A stretch of 39,365 nt of DNA from positions 1 through 39,365 of the forward strand of contig LOEV01000206.1 in the NCBI GenBank assembly GCA_001516065.1, given 5' to 3'. The notes below the pieces were generated by a model, which was not told where the DNA came from, did not search any database, and worked only from the letters and a program-made list of their open reading frames with translations. This DNA is from Alphaproteobacteria bacterium BRH_c36 (GTDB taxonomy: Bacteria > Pseudomonadota > Alphaproteobacteria > Rhizobiales > Hyphomicrobiaceae). Below are positions 25,082-35,331 of this stretch, in pieces; the first letter of the stretch is position 1, and every line of letters starts with the position of its first letter. The position numbers were made by a program, and so were the translations under genes.

Positions 25082-26458
25082 ATGCGCAAGACCGACTTTG
25101 CGTTCTGGACGTTCCTTTTTATGACCGCCCTCGCCGGCGCGACGACGCTGCTCAACGTTTCGCAGACGTATTCGGCGACATCCCCGAACACGAGCCTATA
25201 CAGGCAGCTCGACCTGTTCGGTGACGTGCTTGAACGGGTTCGATCCGACTATGTCGAAAAGCCCGACGACTCGAAGCTGATCAAGAATGCGATCAACGGC
25301 ATGTTGAGCGCGCTCGACCCGCACTCCGCCTATCTGTCGGCTGAAAGCTTCAGCGACATGCAGGTGCAAACGCGAGGCGAATTCGGCGGGCTCGGCATCG
25401 AGGTCACCATGGAAGACCAGGTGGTCAAGGTGGTGGCGCCAATCGACGATACGCCAGCTGCGCGTTCGGGGGTGCAGACCAATGATTTGATCACGGCGCT
25501 CGATGGGGAATCCATCGTGGGCATGTCGCTCGAGGATGCAGTCAAAAAGATGCGGGGGCCGGTCAACACCCCGATCATCCTGACCGTGATTCGCAAGGGC
25601 CAGGACGAGCCGCTCGAAATCAAGATTGTTCGCGACGTCATCAGGATCAATCCGGTCAAGGCCCGTGCCGACGACGACATCGCGTATATCAAGCTGACGA
25701 CGTTCAACGAACAAACGCACGCGAACCTCGTGAAGGCCGTCAAGGACCTGCGAAAGGAAATCGGAGAGGACAAGCTCAAGGGCTATGTCATCGACCTGCG
25801 CAATAACCCAGGCGGACTGCTCGATCAGGCAATCTCGATTTCCGATGATTTCCTTGAGCAGGGTGCGATCGTGATCACCAAGGGCCGCAATAGCGAGGAA
25901 ACCCAGCGCAGCTCGGCGCGCAAGGGTGACCTCACCGACGGCAAGAAGGTCATCGTCCTGATCAACGGCGGTTCGGCATCGGCTTCGGAAATCGTTGCCG
26001 GCGCCCTTCAAGATCACGGTCGTGCAACCATCGTGGGTACCCGTTCTTTCGGCAAAGGGTCTGTGCAGACCATCATCCCGCTCGGTGCGAACGGCGCGAT
26101 ACGCCTGACGACGGCGCGCTACTACACGCCGCGCAACCGGTCGATCCAGGCCAAGGGCATCGAACCCGATATCCTGATCGAGCAGGAACTGCCTGATGAG
26201 CTGAAAGACAAAAAGCAACCAAAGCCACGCGGCGAAGCGAGCTTGCGCGGGCACCTCAAGAACAAGGACGTCGAAGAAGAAGAATCGGGCTCTTCGGCCT
26301 ACGTCCCCAAGGAACCCGAGAAGGACACGCAGCTGCAGTTCGCGCTGAACTTCCTGCGCGGCAAGGTGACGGCGCCGCCGCCGAAGGTTGAGGCGACAGT
26401 TGAGAAAAAGGCTGAAGTGACGCCGCCGAAGGCCGAAGATGAAAAGTCCAAGCCTTGA
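25082..26458 (+). CDS. ctpA: C-terminal processing peptidase (S41)
   Basis: 458 residues from ATG 25082, with AAGAGG upstream; an ATG at 25046 would overlap envC. An N-terminal membrane/signal segment (FAFWTFLFMTALAGATTLL) is followed by a PDZ domain (about 95-175, GGLGIEVTMEDQVVKVV) and the S41 core. Catalytic Ser300 lies in NGGSASASEIVAG and the lysine, about 325, in SFGKGSVQ, 25 residues apart as in E. coli Prc. The C-terminal tail is Lys/Glu/Pro-rich. It processes periplasmic proteins, in many bacteria endopeptidases of the wall, which fits the envC partner. A terminator follows at 26502. Confidence 0.95.
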   Translation: MRKTDFAFWTFLFMTALAGATTLLNVSQTYSATSPNTSLYRQLDLFGDVLERVRSDYVEKPDDSKLIKNAINGMLSALDPHSAYLSAESFSDMQVQTRGEFGGLGIEVTMEDQVVKVVAPIDDTPAARSGVQTNDLITALDGESIVGMSLEDAVKKMRGPVNTPIILTVIRKGQDEPLEIKIVRDVIRINPVKARADDDIAYIKLTTFNEQTHANLVKAVKDLRKEIGEDKLKGYVIDLRNNPGGLLDQAISISDDFLEQGAIVITKGRNSEETQRSSARKGDLTDGKKVIVLINGGSASASEIVAGALQDHGRATIVGTRSFGKGSVQTIIPLGANGAIRLTTARYYTPRNRSIQAKGIEPDILIEQELPDELKDKKQPKPRGEASLRGHLKNKDVEEEESGSSAYVPKEPEKDTQLQFALNFLRGKVTAPPPKVEATVEKKAEVTPPKAEDEKSKP

Positions 26459-26501
26459 GAGCTGGTGACGGCGAAAGCCTGGAGTCCGACGATGTGGATA
26501 T

Positions 26502-26529
26502 GGGGCGCCCTTGCGGCGCCCCTTCTTTT
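26502..26529 (+). terminator. Factor-independent terminator after ctpA
   Basis: Arms ggggcgcc (26502-26509) and ggcgcccc (26515-26522), a 5-nt loop and the tail TTCTTTT. It lies 43 bp past the ctpA stop and ends the envC-ctpA transcript. Confidence 0.88.
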
Positions 26530-26617
26530 AGCGCAAATCGATACCGGCTGCGCTGGATGCCGAATGACTGGCGAGAACATCGGATCAAGCCAGGATGCGC
26601 GCTTCAAGGAGTACACC

Positions 26618-27157
26618 ATGAGCAAGGACGAACTGGCCAGCGGCACACGTAGCGCCCACCTTGGCTACCGCCCGTGTGTCGGCGTCATGGTGCTCAACGC
26701 CTCCGGCAAGGTCTGGATAGGACGCCGGACGGGTTCCAAGAAGCGCAACGATCCCAAGGGACCCGGTCTATGGTGGCAAATGCCCCAGGGCGGAATCGAC
26801 AAGGGTGAACACCCCGCCGCGGCGGCCTACCGGGAACTTCATGAGGAAACGGGGATCGGCCGGCTTAGCGTCGAGATTATTGCGGAGGCAAGCTCCTGGT
26901 ACCGCTACGACCTGCCCACGGACGTCGCCGGCCGCAAATGGGGCGGGCGCTACAAGGGCCAGTCGCAGAAGTGGTTCGCCATGCGCTTTACTGGCGACGA
27001 CAAGGAGATCAACATTACTCCGGCACCGCCGCATGAAGTGGAGTTCGATGCGTGGCGGTGGGCTTCCCAACAGGAGCTACTCGACCTGATCGTGCCTTTC
27101 AAACGGGACGTCTACCTCGCCGTGCTCCACGAGTTTTCGAACCTGCTGGGACGCTGA
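26618..27157 (+). CDS. rppH: RNA pyrophosphohydrolase (Nudix)
   Basis: 179 residues from ATG 26618, with a good AAGGAG six bases upstream; a longer frame from 26465 runs through the ctpA terminator. The N-terminus YRPCVGVMVLNASGKVWIGR and the Nudix box GGIDKGEHPAAAAYRELHEE-TGI are complete, followed by WYRYDLP and GQSQKWFAMRF, typical of the RppH/InvA class. It removes pyrophosphate from the 5' end of mRNAs to start decay, or hydrolyses dinucleoside polyphosphates. It has its own leader after the terminator. Confidence 0.94.
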   Translation: MSKDELASGTRSAHLGYRPCVGVMVLNASGKVWIGRRTGSKKRNDPKGPGLWWQMPQGGIDKGEHPAAAAYRELHEETGIGRLSVEIIAEASSWYRYDLPTDVAGRKWGGRYKGQSQKWFAMRFTGDDKEINITPAPPHEVEFDAWRWASQQELLDLIVPFKRDVYLAVLHEFSNLLGR

Positions 27158-27176
27158 CCGGCGCGCCTGCTCGACG

Positions 27177-27250
27177 CTAGTGTCCCGTCTCCGAAGTTCG
27201 CCTCCATTCTGCGGCAACCACTCGAGAGAACTTTTGAATTATCACACGCC
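27177..27250. mobile_element. Palindromic MITE-like element, GAAGTTCGC subfamily, copy 2
   Basis: 74 bp starting CTAGTGTCCCGTCTCC, in the opposite orientation to the copy at 22193-22266 and matching its reverse complement at 65 of 74 bases. The right end reads cacacgcc where the other copy has cacactag, so one terminus has decayed. It starts 20 bp after the rppH stop. Confidence 0.75.
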
Positions 27251-27374
27251 TGGCAAGCATTCGAAATAATTACTTGGTCGCAGGTCACTTGGTGTCGGCA
27301 TTAACTCCCGACCGCGCGCGTTGCGCGAGGTGGACACCGACAGGCGCCCTCATTCATCTCTTGGAGATTTGAAT

Positions 27375-27665
27375 ATGAACAAGACCATGCAATCAGGAAT
27401 TGCGCTCACTGCACTGATTGGGCTCACCGCTCCGGCGGCCGCGCTCAGCTTTATGAATAACGACGAAGCCAACTACACGGTCATCGTCACTATTGGAGAA
27501 CAACAGACGGAATTCGCCATGGATGCCGGGGCGACGGTGCAGGCGGCATGCGGGGAAAGCTGCTCAATCGTGCTGATTGGTCCCGACGGCGATCTCGACC
27601 AAATGGATGCCGTGGAAGCCGACCAGCTTATTGTGACGACGGGAATTTTCCAGAAGACCGAATAA
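27375..27665 (+). CDS. Small exported protein of unknown function
   Basis: 96 residues from ATG 27375, with TTGGAG nine bases upstream; in-frame starts further up lack a signal. A signal peptide is clear (SGIALTALIGLTAPAAA-LS). The mature part is only about 75 residues, acidic, with YTVIVTIGEQQTEFAM and two Cys in ACGESCSIVLIG that could form a disulfide. I do not recognise a family. The MITE copy and about 125 bp of leader precede it, and a bidirectional terminator follows, so it is likely a single-gene unit. Confidence 0.65.
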   Translation: MNKTMQSGIALTALIGLTAPAAALSFMNNDEANYTVIVTIGEQQTEFAMDAGATVQAACGESCSIVLIGPDGDLDQMDAVEADQLIVTTGIFQKTE

Positions 27666-27717
27666 GCGCTGAGAGTTCGGCGCCCCGGTTCGGATCAAGT
27701 TGAAATTCAGACAAGGA

Positions 27718-27754
27718 AAAGCCGCGCGACCCCACATACGGTCAGCGCGGCTTT
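27718..27754. terminator. Bidirectional terminator between the small exported gene and atpC
   Basis: Arms aaagccgcgc (27718-27727) and gcgcggcttt (27745-27754) pair fully, with an inner gacc/ggtc pairing. The plus side ends in TTTA and the minus side in a T-run (complement of GGAAAA), so it can stop both the plus-strand gene and the minus-strand atp operon. Confidence 0.85.
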
Positions 27755-27799
27755 AGCGATTGCGGTGTCGATCGTTTTGTTGGAGGAGCGCAGATCCTG

Positions 27800-28198
27800 T
27801 CAGGCTGCCCCGCCCACCAGGACCTTCAGCTGCTCGATGGCGCGGGTAACATGCAGGCGGGCATCGTCGCTATCTGCGCTATCGAGTGCGCGGTGCGCCA
27901 GTTCGAGTTCTTCGTCGAGGTGGCGCGGGTCCACCTCATCGACGATAAAGGCGCGTTCGGCAAGGATGGTGAGCTGGTCGGCGGTCACTTCAGCGAATCC
28001 AGAGCGGACGAAGATCGACTTCTTGATCTCCGCGGACCTGACATGGATAACGCCCGGCAGCAGCGTCGAAATGACGGGAGCGTGGCCTTGAAGAACGGTG
28101 AACTGGCCTTCGGCTCCAGGCACGATGACCTGATCGACGTCAACCGACATAAGGATTCGCTCGGGGCTTACCAGCTCGAACTTGAACGTGCCTGCCAT
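27800..28198 (-). CDS. atpC: ATP synthase F1 epsilon subunit
   Basis: 132 residues from ATG 28198 with GAGGG upstream; a TTG at 28207 is possible but less likely. The beta-sandwich domain is typical (FELVSPERILMSVDVDQVIV, GAEGQFTVLQGHAPVISTL-L) and a helical C-domain follows. Epsilon joins the gamma subunit to the c-ring and can inhibit ATP hydrolysis. It is the last gene of the operon, separated from atpD by a small extra gene. Confidence 0.95.
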   Translation of the reverse strand: MAGTFKFELVSPERILMSVDVDQVIVPGAEGQFTVLQGHAPVISTLLPGVIHVRSAEIKKSIFVRSGFAEVTADQLTILAERAFIVDEVDPRHLDEELELAHRALDSADSDDARLHVTRAIEQLKVLVGGAA

Positions 28199-28248
28199 TC
28201 TATCCAACCCTCAATCAATCGCGTATCTTGGCCCAGTATCCAATCGGA

Positions 28249-28524
28249 TCAGGACTCCTCGGCCTCGTCAGCCGCATCGAGCTGTGTGCGGATGGCTTCA
28301 GCGTCCTGCACCTTGGTGCCGCAGAATGGGCAGTAGAAGACCGGATGATCGACCATGCCCGGTTCTTCCTCTTCAATGTCGATCAATCCAACCGACATGT
28401 AGAGGATGCCATCGCCACCAACGGTGACGAGCGGTTCGAATTCCTCGCCCGACATCACCTGGTTCAATTCTTCGCAGCAGGAGCCGAAGTCGGCCAACTG
28501 CGCGTCTTGTGTCTCTGACGCCAT
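28249..28524 (-). CDS. Small zinc-ribbon-like protein inside the ATP synthase operon
   Basis: 91 residues, ATG 28524, with a strong GGGAGGGG upstream. The protein is very acidic and cytoplasmic. It contains VFYCPFCGTKVQ, one half of a zinc ribbon, and an earlier Cys pair (FGSCCEELNQ) that could complete a metal site. Between them is VTVGGDGILYMSVGLIDIEE. I recall similar small proteins in alphaproteobacteria but no function. It sits between atpD (131 bp upstream) and atpC (50 bp downstream) on the same strand, so it should be co-transcribed with the synthase; an assembly or regulatory role is inference. Confidence 0.7.
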   Translation of the reverse strand: MASETQDAQLADFGSCCEELNQVMSGEEFEPLVTVGGDGILYMSVGLIDIEEEEPGMVDHPVFYCPFCGTKVQDAEAIRTQLDAADEAEES

Positions 28525-28655
28525 TTACCCCTCCCATTGGTTTTGAGCTCATCCCGGCTATGGTCACCGGCGACTTGCTCTATTCTTCAGCGAGCGAATC
28601 GCACGGCGTCAAGCCTGATGGCGATTCACGGGAGCGATTTGCGTCACGAAACGGT

Positions 28656-31009
<2,354 letters not shown>

Positions 31010-31116
31010 CTCGCCGTCTCTTTTCCTGGTCTTGTGCGCCGCCGCCGGATCCCGAAGGAGCACGGCAACGGTCTAGCGATGGATCGAAGGTCAGGTCGAC
31101 ACAGTCCGGACCGGAC

Positions 31117-32649
31117 TCAGGCTGAGAAGTTCTTGGCGAAGCTGTCGAGAACGCCAACCAGGGCTTTCTCGGTGTCGTCGGTCAGCTTCTTCTCCGAGCG
31201 AATCGACTCGAGGATGCCGGCGTGCTGGCTGCGCAGCGTCGAAAGAAGCTGCTCCTCGAACTTGCCGACGGCGTCGACGGCGATGGCGTCGAGATAGCCA
31301 CGCGTACCAGCGAAGATCACGCAGACCTGCTCTTCCATCTTCAGCGGCGAGAACTGAGGCTGCTTGAGAAGCTCGGTCAGGCGGGCGCCGCGAGCGAGCA
31401 GCTTCTGGGTGGCGGCGTCGAGGTCGGATCCGAACTGCGCGAAGGCGGCCATCTCGCGGTACTGGGCAAGCTCGCCTTTGATCTTGCCGGCGACCTGCTT
31501 CATGGCTTTCGTCTGGGCTGCCGAGCCGACGCGCGACACCGAAAGACCGACGTTCACGGCTGGGCGGATGCCCTGATAGAAGAGGTCGGTTTCGAGGAAG
31601 ATCTGGCCGTCGGTGATGGAGATTACGTTAGTGGGAATGTAGGCCGAGACGTCGTTGGCCTGCGTTTCGATAACTGGAAGCGCGGTCAGCGAACCGGCGC
31701 CGTGGTTCTCGTTGAGCTTGGCAGCACGTTCGAGCAGGCGCGAGTGGAGATAGAAAACGTCGCCGGGGTAGGCTTCGCGGCCGGGAGGACGACGCAGCAG
31801 AAGGGACATCTGGCGGTAGGCGACGGCCTGTTTGGACAAGTCGTCGTAAGCGATCACGGCGTGCATGCCGTTATCGCGGAAGTACTCGCCCATGGTGCAG
31901 CCGGTGAACGGTGCGAGATACTGCATGGGCGCCGGGTCGGAAGCGGTAGCGGCGACGATGATCGAGTACTGCAGCGCGCCGCGCTCTTCGAGCACCTTGA
32001 CGAACTGGGCGACGGTCGAACGCTTTTGCCCAACAGCGACGTAGACGCAATAGAGCTTCTGGGATTCGTCGTCGCTCTGGTTGATCGGTCCCTGATTCAA
32101 GAATGTATCGAGAATGATCGCGGTCTTGCCGGTCTGGCGGTCGCCGATGATAAGTTCGCGCTGGCCGCGGCCAACGGGGATCAGGGCATCGACAGCCTTG
32201 AGGCCGGTAGCCATCGGCTCGTGCACCGATTTACGCGGCAGGATGCCCGGCGCCTTGACGTCAACGCGCTTGCGTTCGGCCGCTTGGATAGGGCCCTTGC
32301 CGTCGATCGGATTGCCGAGACCGTCGACAACGCGGCCAAGCAGACCCTTGCCAACTGGAACTTCCACGATAGCCTCGGTACGCTTGACCGTCTGGCCTTC
32401 CATGATGTTGCGGTCGTCGCCAAAGATCACGACGCCGACGTTGTCGGCTTCCAGGTTGAGGGCCATGCCCTTGGTGCCGTCCTGGAACTCCACCATTTCA
32501 CCGGCCTGGACGCGGTCGAGGCCGTAAACGCGGGCGATTCCGTCACCGACGGAAAGCACCTGCCCTATTTCAGATACCTCGGCCTCTTTGCCAAAGTTCT
32601 GAATCTGCTCCTTCAAGATCGAGGAGATCTCTGCGGCGCGGATTTCCAT
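31117..32649 (-). CDS. atpA: ATP synthase F1 alpha subunit
   Basis: 510 residues, ATG 32649. The N-terminal [20 protein letters not shown] is standard for alphaproteobacteria. The P-loop [10 protein letters not shown] is near residue 170, and [20 protein letters not shown] and the alpha signature [20 protein letters not shown] are intact. Length is typical. Alpha forms the hexamer with beta and holds the non-catalytic nucleotide sites. The 153-bp gap to atpH has no apparent gene. Confidence 0.98.
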   Translation of the reverse strand: MEIRAAEISSILKEQIQNFGKEAEVSEIGQVLSVGDGIARVYGLDRVQAGEMVEFQDGTKGMALNLEADNVGVVIFGDDRNIMEGQTVKRTEAIVEVPVGKGLLGRVVDGLGNPIDGKGPIQAAERKRVDVKAPGILPRKSVHEPMATGLKAVDALIPVGRGQRELIIGDRQTGKTAIILDTFLNQGPINQSDDESQKLYCVYVAVGQKRSTVAQFVKVLEERGALQYSIIVAATASDPAPMQYLAPFTGCTMGEYFRDNGMHAVIAYDDLSKQAVAYRQMSLLLRRPPGREAYPGDVFYLHSRLLERAAKLNENHGAGSLTALPVIETQANDVSAYIPTNVISITDGQIFLETDLFYQGIRPAVNVGLSVSRVGSAAQTKAMKQVAGKIKGELAQYREMAAFAQFGSDLDAATQKLLARGARLTELLKQPQFSPLKMEEQVCVIFAGTRGYLDAIAVDAVGKFEEQLLSTLRSQHAGILESIRSEKKLTDDTEKALVGVLDSFAKNFSA

Positions 32650-32802
32650 CGCGTGACCTCATAAGCTTTTAGCGTTTCTGTTCGACACCGCGGGGAGCGG
32701 TGAAAATTCAAGTCCGGTTCGTCCAGTCCGGTGCGCCGCATCCTTGCGACTGCGTACACCGGTTTATTTCGTCGAGGCGGCCCATGCGGGACCCCGCAAC
32801 AG

Positions 32803-33363
32803 TCAGGCGGCTCCCTTGAGCCCCATGCGGATCGCGGTCAGTTTCGTACGTAGCGAAGAATCGACCATGCGGCTGCCGACCTTGACGATAAGGCCGCCAA
32901 GGATCGAGGGATCGACGCGAGTGTCGAGCATCACGGTCTTGCCCACCGAAGCGGTCAGGGTCTTCTTGAGTTCAGCGGCCTGTTCGTCGCTGAGCGGCTG
33001 GGCGGTCGTCACTTCGGCGGTGACTTCGTCGCGCGATCTGGCAGCAAGGCTCTTATAAGCGGAAATCATCTGCGGGAGAGCGAACAGACGGCGGTTGCGC
33101 GCGATGACGCGCAGGAAGTTCGAGGTCAGTTCCGAAAGGCCCGCTTTGTCGCTCAAAGTCTTTAGAGCGCGGTCCTGGTCCTCGGCGGTGAAGACCGGGC
33201 TCGCCACAAGGCGCCGTAGATCTTCACTTTCGTCGAGAAGGGCCTGAAAAGCGGAGAGATCCTTCTCCACATCGGCGGCTTTCTGCTGGCCGTTGGCCAA
33301 TTCGAACAATGCTCCGGCGTAGCGGCCGGGCATGCTCGACAAGTTAAGGTCGTCTGTTGCCAC
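32803..33363 (-). CDS. atpH: ATP synthase F1 delta subunit
   Basis: 186 residues from GTG 33363, preceded by AAGAG about eight bases upstream. The OSCP/delta pattern is present: MPGRYAGALFELANGQQKAA at the N-terminus, VIARNRRLFALPQMISAYKS in the middle and LDTRVDPSILGGLIVKVGSR-MVD at the C-terminus. It links the peripheral stalk to the top of F1. It is the first gene of the operon; the F0 genes are elsewhere, as usual in alphaproteobacteria. The 280 bp upstream (33364-33643) should carry the operon promoter; I see no clear operator. Confidence 0.95.
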   Translation of the reverse strand: MATDDLNLSSMPGRYAGALFELANGQQKAADVEKDLSAFQALLDESEDLRRLVASPVFTAEDQDRALKTLSDKAGLSELTSNFLRVIARNRRLFALPQMISAYKSLAARSRDEVTAEVTTAQPLSDEQAAELKKTLTASVGKTVMLDTRVDPSILGGLIVKVGSRMVDSSLRTKLTAIRMGLKGAA

Positions 33364-33643
33364 GTCGATCGCTCTTGTTAAGCGTGTCGGGAAACGCGCC
33401 GAAAGGGCTGCGGAAACGAATTCACAGCCAATGCCCGGCGCGGAAGATGTTGTGATTTCGGTCAGCGGCGGCGAACAACACCGCGCTTTCCCATGTCACG
33501 GAATGGGGGTCTATCACGCACTGTGCGATGCATCAACGGGCCGTAAGTTGCAGGGATGCCGCAAGGTGTATAACTGTTGGGCACATTCGGCCGTCCCAGC
33601 CCTGTGTTGCTGGTGCACATGATCGCTAGATCATCAGCCCGCG

Positions 33644-34882
33644 TCAGTCGGCGACGCCGCGGGCAATCCGCGTGACCACCGCCGAACCGGCTTCCAGCGT
33701 CCGGTGAACGGGGCACTTTCCAGCGATCTCAACAAGCTTTTCGCGCAGGCCCGCATCGATTGCTCCTTCCACAGAAATGATGCGCTCGAAGCGGTCGATA
33801 CGGCCCTCGCGACCTTCCGCCGCGGCTTCGCAGTCCTCGCAATGCGCCGCATCCACTTTGCCATGGCGTACCTCGACGGAAATGCGGCCGAGGCCGAGTT
33901 TTTTGCGGTCGGCGTACATGCGCAGCGTCATCGAGGTGCAGGCGCCCAACGCGATACTAAGGAAATCATATGGGCTTGGCCCCGAGTCGAGGCCGCCGAC
34001 GGACTCGGGCTCGTCGGTAAGGATGCGGTGCGCCCCTGAGCGCACGGAATTCTGAAACTTGCCGGCTGCGGTCTCGGTGACTACGACGTTTTCGACTCCC
34101 TGATCGGCGACGATGTTTTCGGCTGAGAGGAAGCGTGCAGCCCAAGCAGATATGACGCGGGCGGCGTAGGCGGCATCCTCTGCGCGGGTCAGTAAGTGGT
34201 CGGCGTTGTCGAGGGAAATGAAGCTTTTCGGGTGCTTTGCTGCTTTGAAGATCGCCGAAGCGTTTTCTATACCGACGATTTCGTCGGTGGGACTGTGCAG
34301 AACCAGCAGCGGTTTTTTCATGGCGCCGATCCGGGCTAACAGGTCGTGGCCGCCTGCGTCCTCGATGAACTGTCGCTTGATCGTGAAGGGTCGGCCGCCC
34401 AGCCTCACGTGCGCCTCGCCTTCGGCTGCGACTTCGTCTAGCGAGGATCCGAACTGGTGGAGTACGTGAGCGACGTCCGAGGGGGCCCCGATGGTTGCCA
34501 CCGCCTTGACGTCTGCGATTTCACCTGCCGCTGCCAGCACCGCCGCGCCGCCCAGCGAATGGCCGATAAGGATCGAGGGCGCGGCAAGATTGGCGCGCAT
34601 GTAATCGGCGGCTGCGACGAGATCGGCGATGTTGGATGAAAAGTTAGTGTTGGCGAACTCGCCGTCGGAGTGACCCAGGCCGGTAAAGTCGAACCGCACG
34701 ACGCCGATACCCTCTTCAGCGAGACCCTGGGCGATACGCCGGGCGGCCGCGAGATCCTTCGAGCACGTGAAGCAATGGGCGAAGAGGGCGTAGGCGCGCG
34801 GCGTGCCTACCGGCAAGTCGAGTCGGGCGGCGAGTTCGTGACCGGTGGCACCGGGGAACAAAATTCGCTGCGGAGCGGGCAT
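33644..34882 (-). CDS. Bifunctional alpha/beta hydrolase-OsmC family protein
   Basis: 412 residues from ATG 34882 (MPAPQRILFPGATGHELAAR) with AGAAAG upstream; a longer frame from 35005 reads through the tandem hairpins. The first 250 residues are an alpha/beta hydrolase with the nucleophile Ser109 in GHSLGG, SPTDEIVGI and NADHLL for the acid and histidine. Residues about 270-412 are an OsmC/Ohr domain with its two redox cysteines, in ALGACTSMTLRM and in KCPVHRTLE. Such fusions are known; OsmC domains reduce organic hydroperoxides, and the hydrolase may release the substrate from an ester. Details are inference. It stands between atpH and the envelope genes and is probably a single unit. Confidence 0.92.
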   Translation of the reverse strand: MPAPQRILFPGATGHELAARLDLPVGTPRAYALFAHCFTCSKDLAAARRIAQGLAEEGIGVVRFDFTGLGHSDGEFANTNFSSNIADLVAAADYMRANLAAPSILIGHSLGGAAVLAAAGEIADVKAVATIGAPSDVAHVLHQFGSSLDEVAAEGEAHVRLGGRPFTIKRQFIEDAGGHDLLARIGAMKKPLLVLHSPTDEIVGIENASAIFKAAKHPKSFISLDNADHLLTRAEDAAYAARVISAWAARFLSAENIVADQGVENVVVTETAAGKFQNSVRSGAHRILTDEPESVGGLDSGPSPYDFLSIALGACTSMTLRMYADRKKLGLGRISVEVRHGKVDAAHCEDCEAAAEGREGRIDRFERIISVEGAIDAGLREKLVEIAGKCPVHRTLEAGSAVVTRIARGVAD

Positions 34883-35331
34883 GGTGGATCTTTCTTCTGT
34901 TCGATGTTCAAAACTCGACTGCCGACACTGCGCAAGCTTGTGTCGGAACTGAATTGCCGACACTGCGCAAGCTTGTGTCGGAACGATTGCGATGCAGGCC
35001 AGCACGCAGGCCGCCCAAGTTCAAGACTCCCTGGACTGCTTCAAGGCGATGTGAAGCGGCGTATTCTTGCTTCGCAGGCCTCGATCTCCAAACCACCTCG
35101 ACAGCTAATACCGATCTCCATTTCCTCTGTGCGATCCAGGCACCATTGCCGTCCGAATTAGAGTTTACGGTAATGCTGACCCAGCTGAGCCGTTGCAAAA
35201 CGCACACCAGGGTGTGACATTGAGGGCTCGGTTGCGCCGTGCGATCACCCCACCCGTCCTCGCCAGCCGCGCAACGCCACTTGCCGCCACCTCCATTTTT
35301 GAGGCCGGCTGCCGAGATTCCGGGAAGCACG
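34883..35331. other. Divergent intergenic region with tandem hairpins
   Basis: 449 bp between the hydrolase-OsmC start and the exported cytochrome-like gene. It holds the two 29-bp hairpin repeats at 34921-34984. The rest shows no credible gene, RNA or further repeat. Confidence 0.5.
34921..34984. repeat. Two identical 29-bp hairpin repeats, 35-bp period
   Basis: Copies at 34921-34949 and 34956-34984 are identical (gccgacactgcgcaagcttg then tgtcggaac). Each contains inverted arms ccgacac and gtgtcgg. They lie 39-102 bp ahead of the hydrolase-OsmC ATG. A period of 35 bp is close to but not exactly a multiple of the helical repeat. Two copies of a palindrome next to a stress-type gene suggest a paired operator; a small mobile palindrome duplication is the alternative. 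Confidence 0.8.

Noticed and set aside
31222-32664. Long open frame on the plus strand opposite atpA, with a similar one opposite atpD (29106-30194)
   Set aside because: Composition is a mirror of the GC-rich codon use of the genes on the other strand; no family motifs and no ribosome-binding site.
34921-34984. CRISPR-like repeat unit
   Set aside because: Only two copies with a 6-bp spacer; there are no cas genes and no further units.
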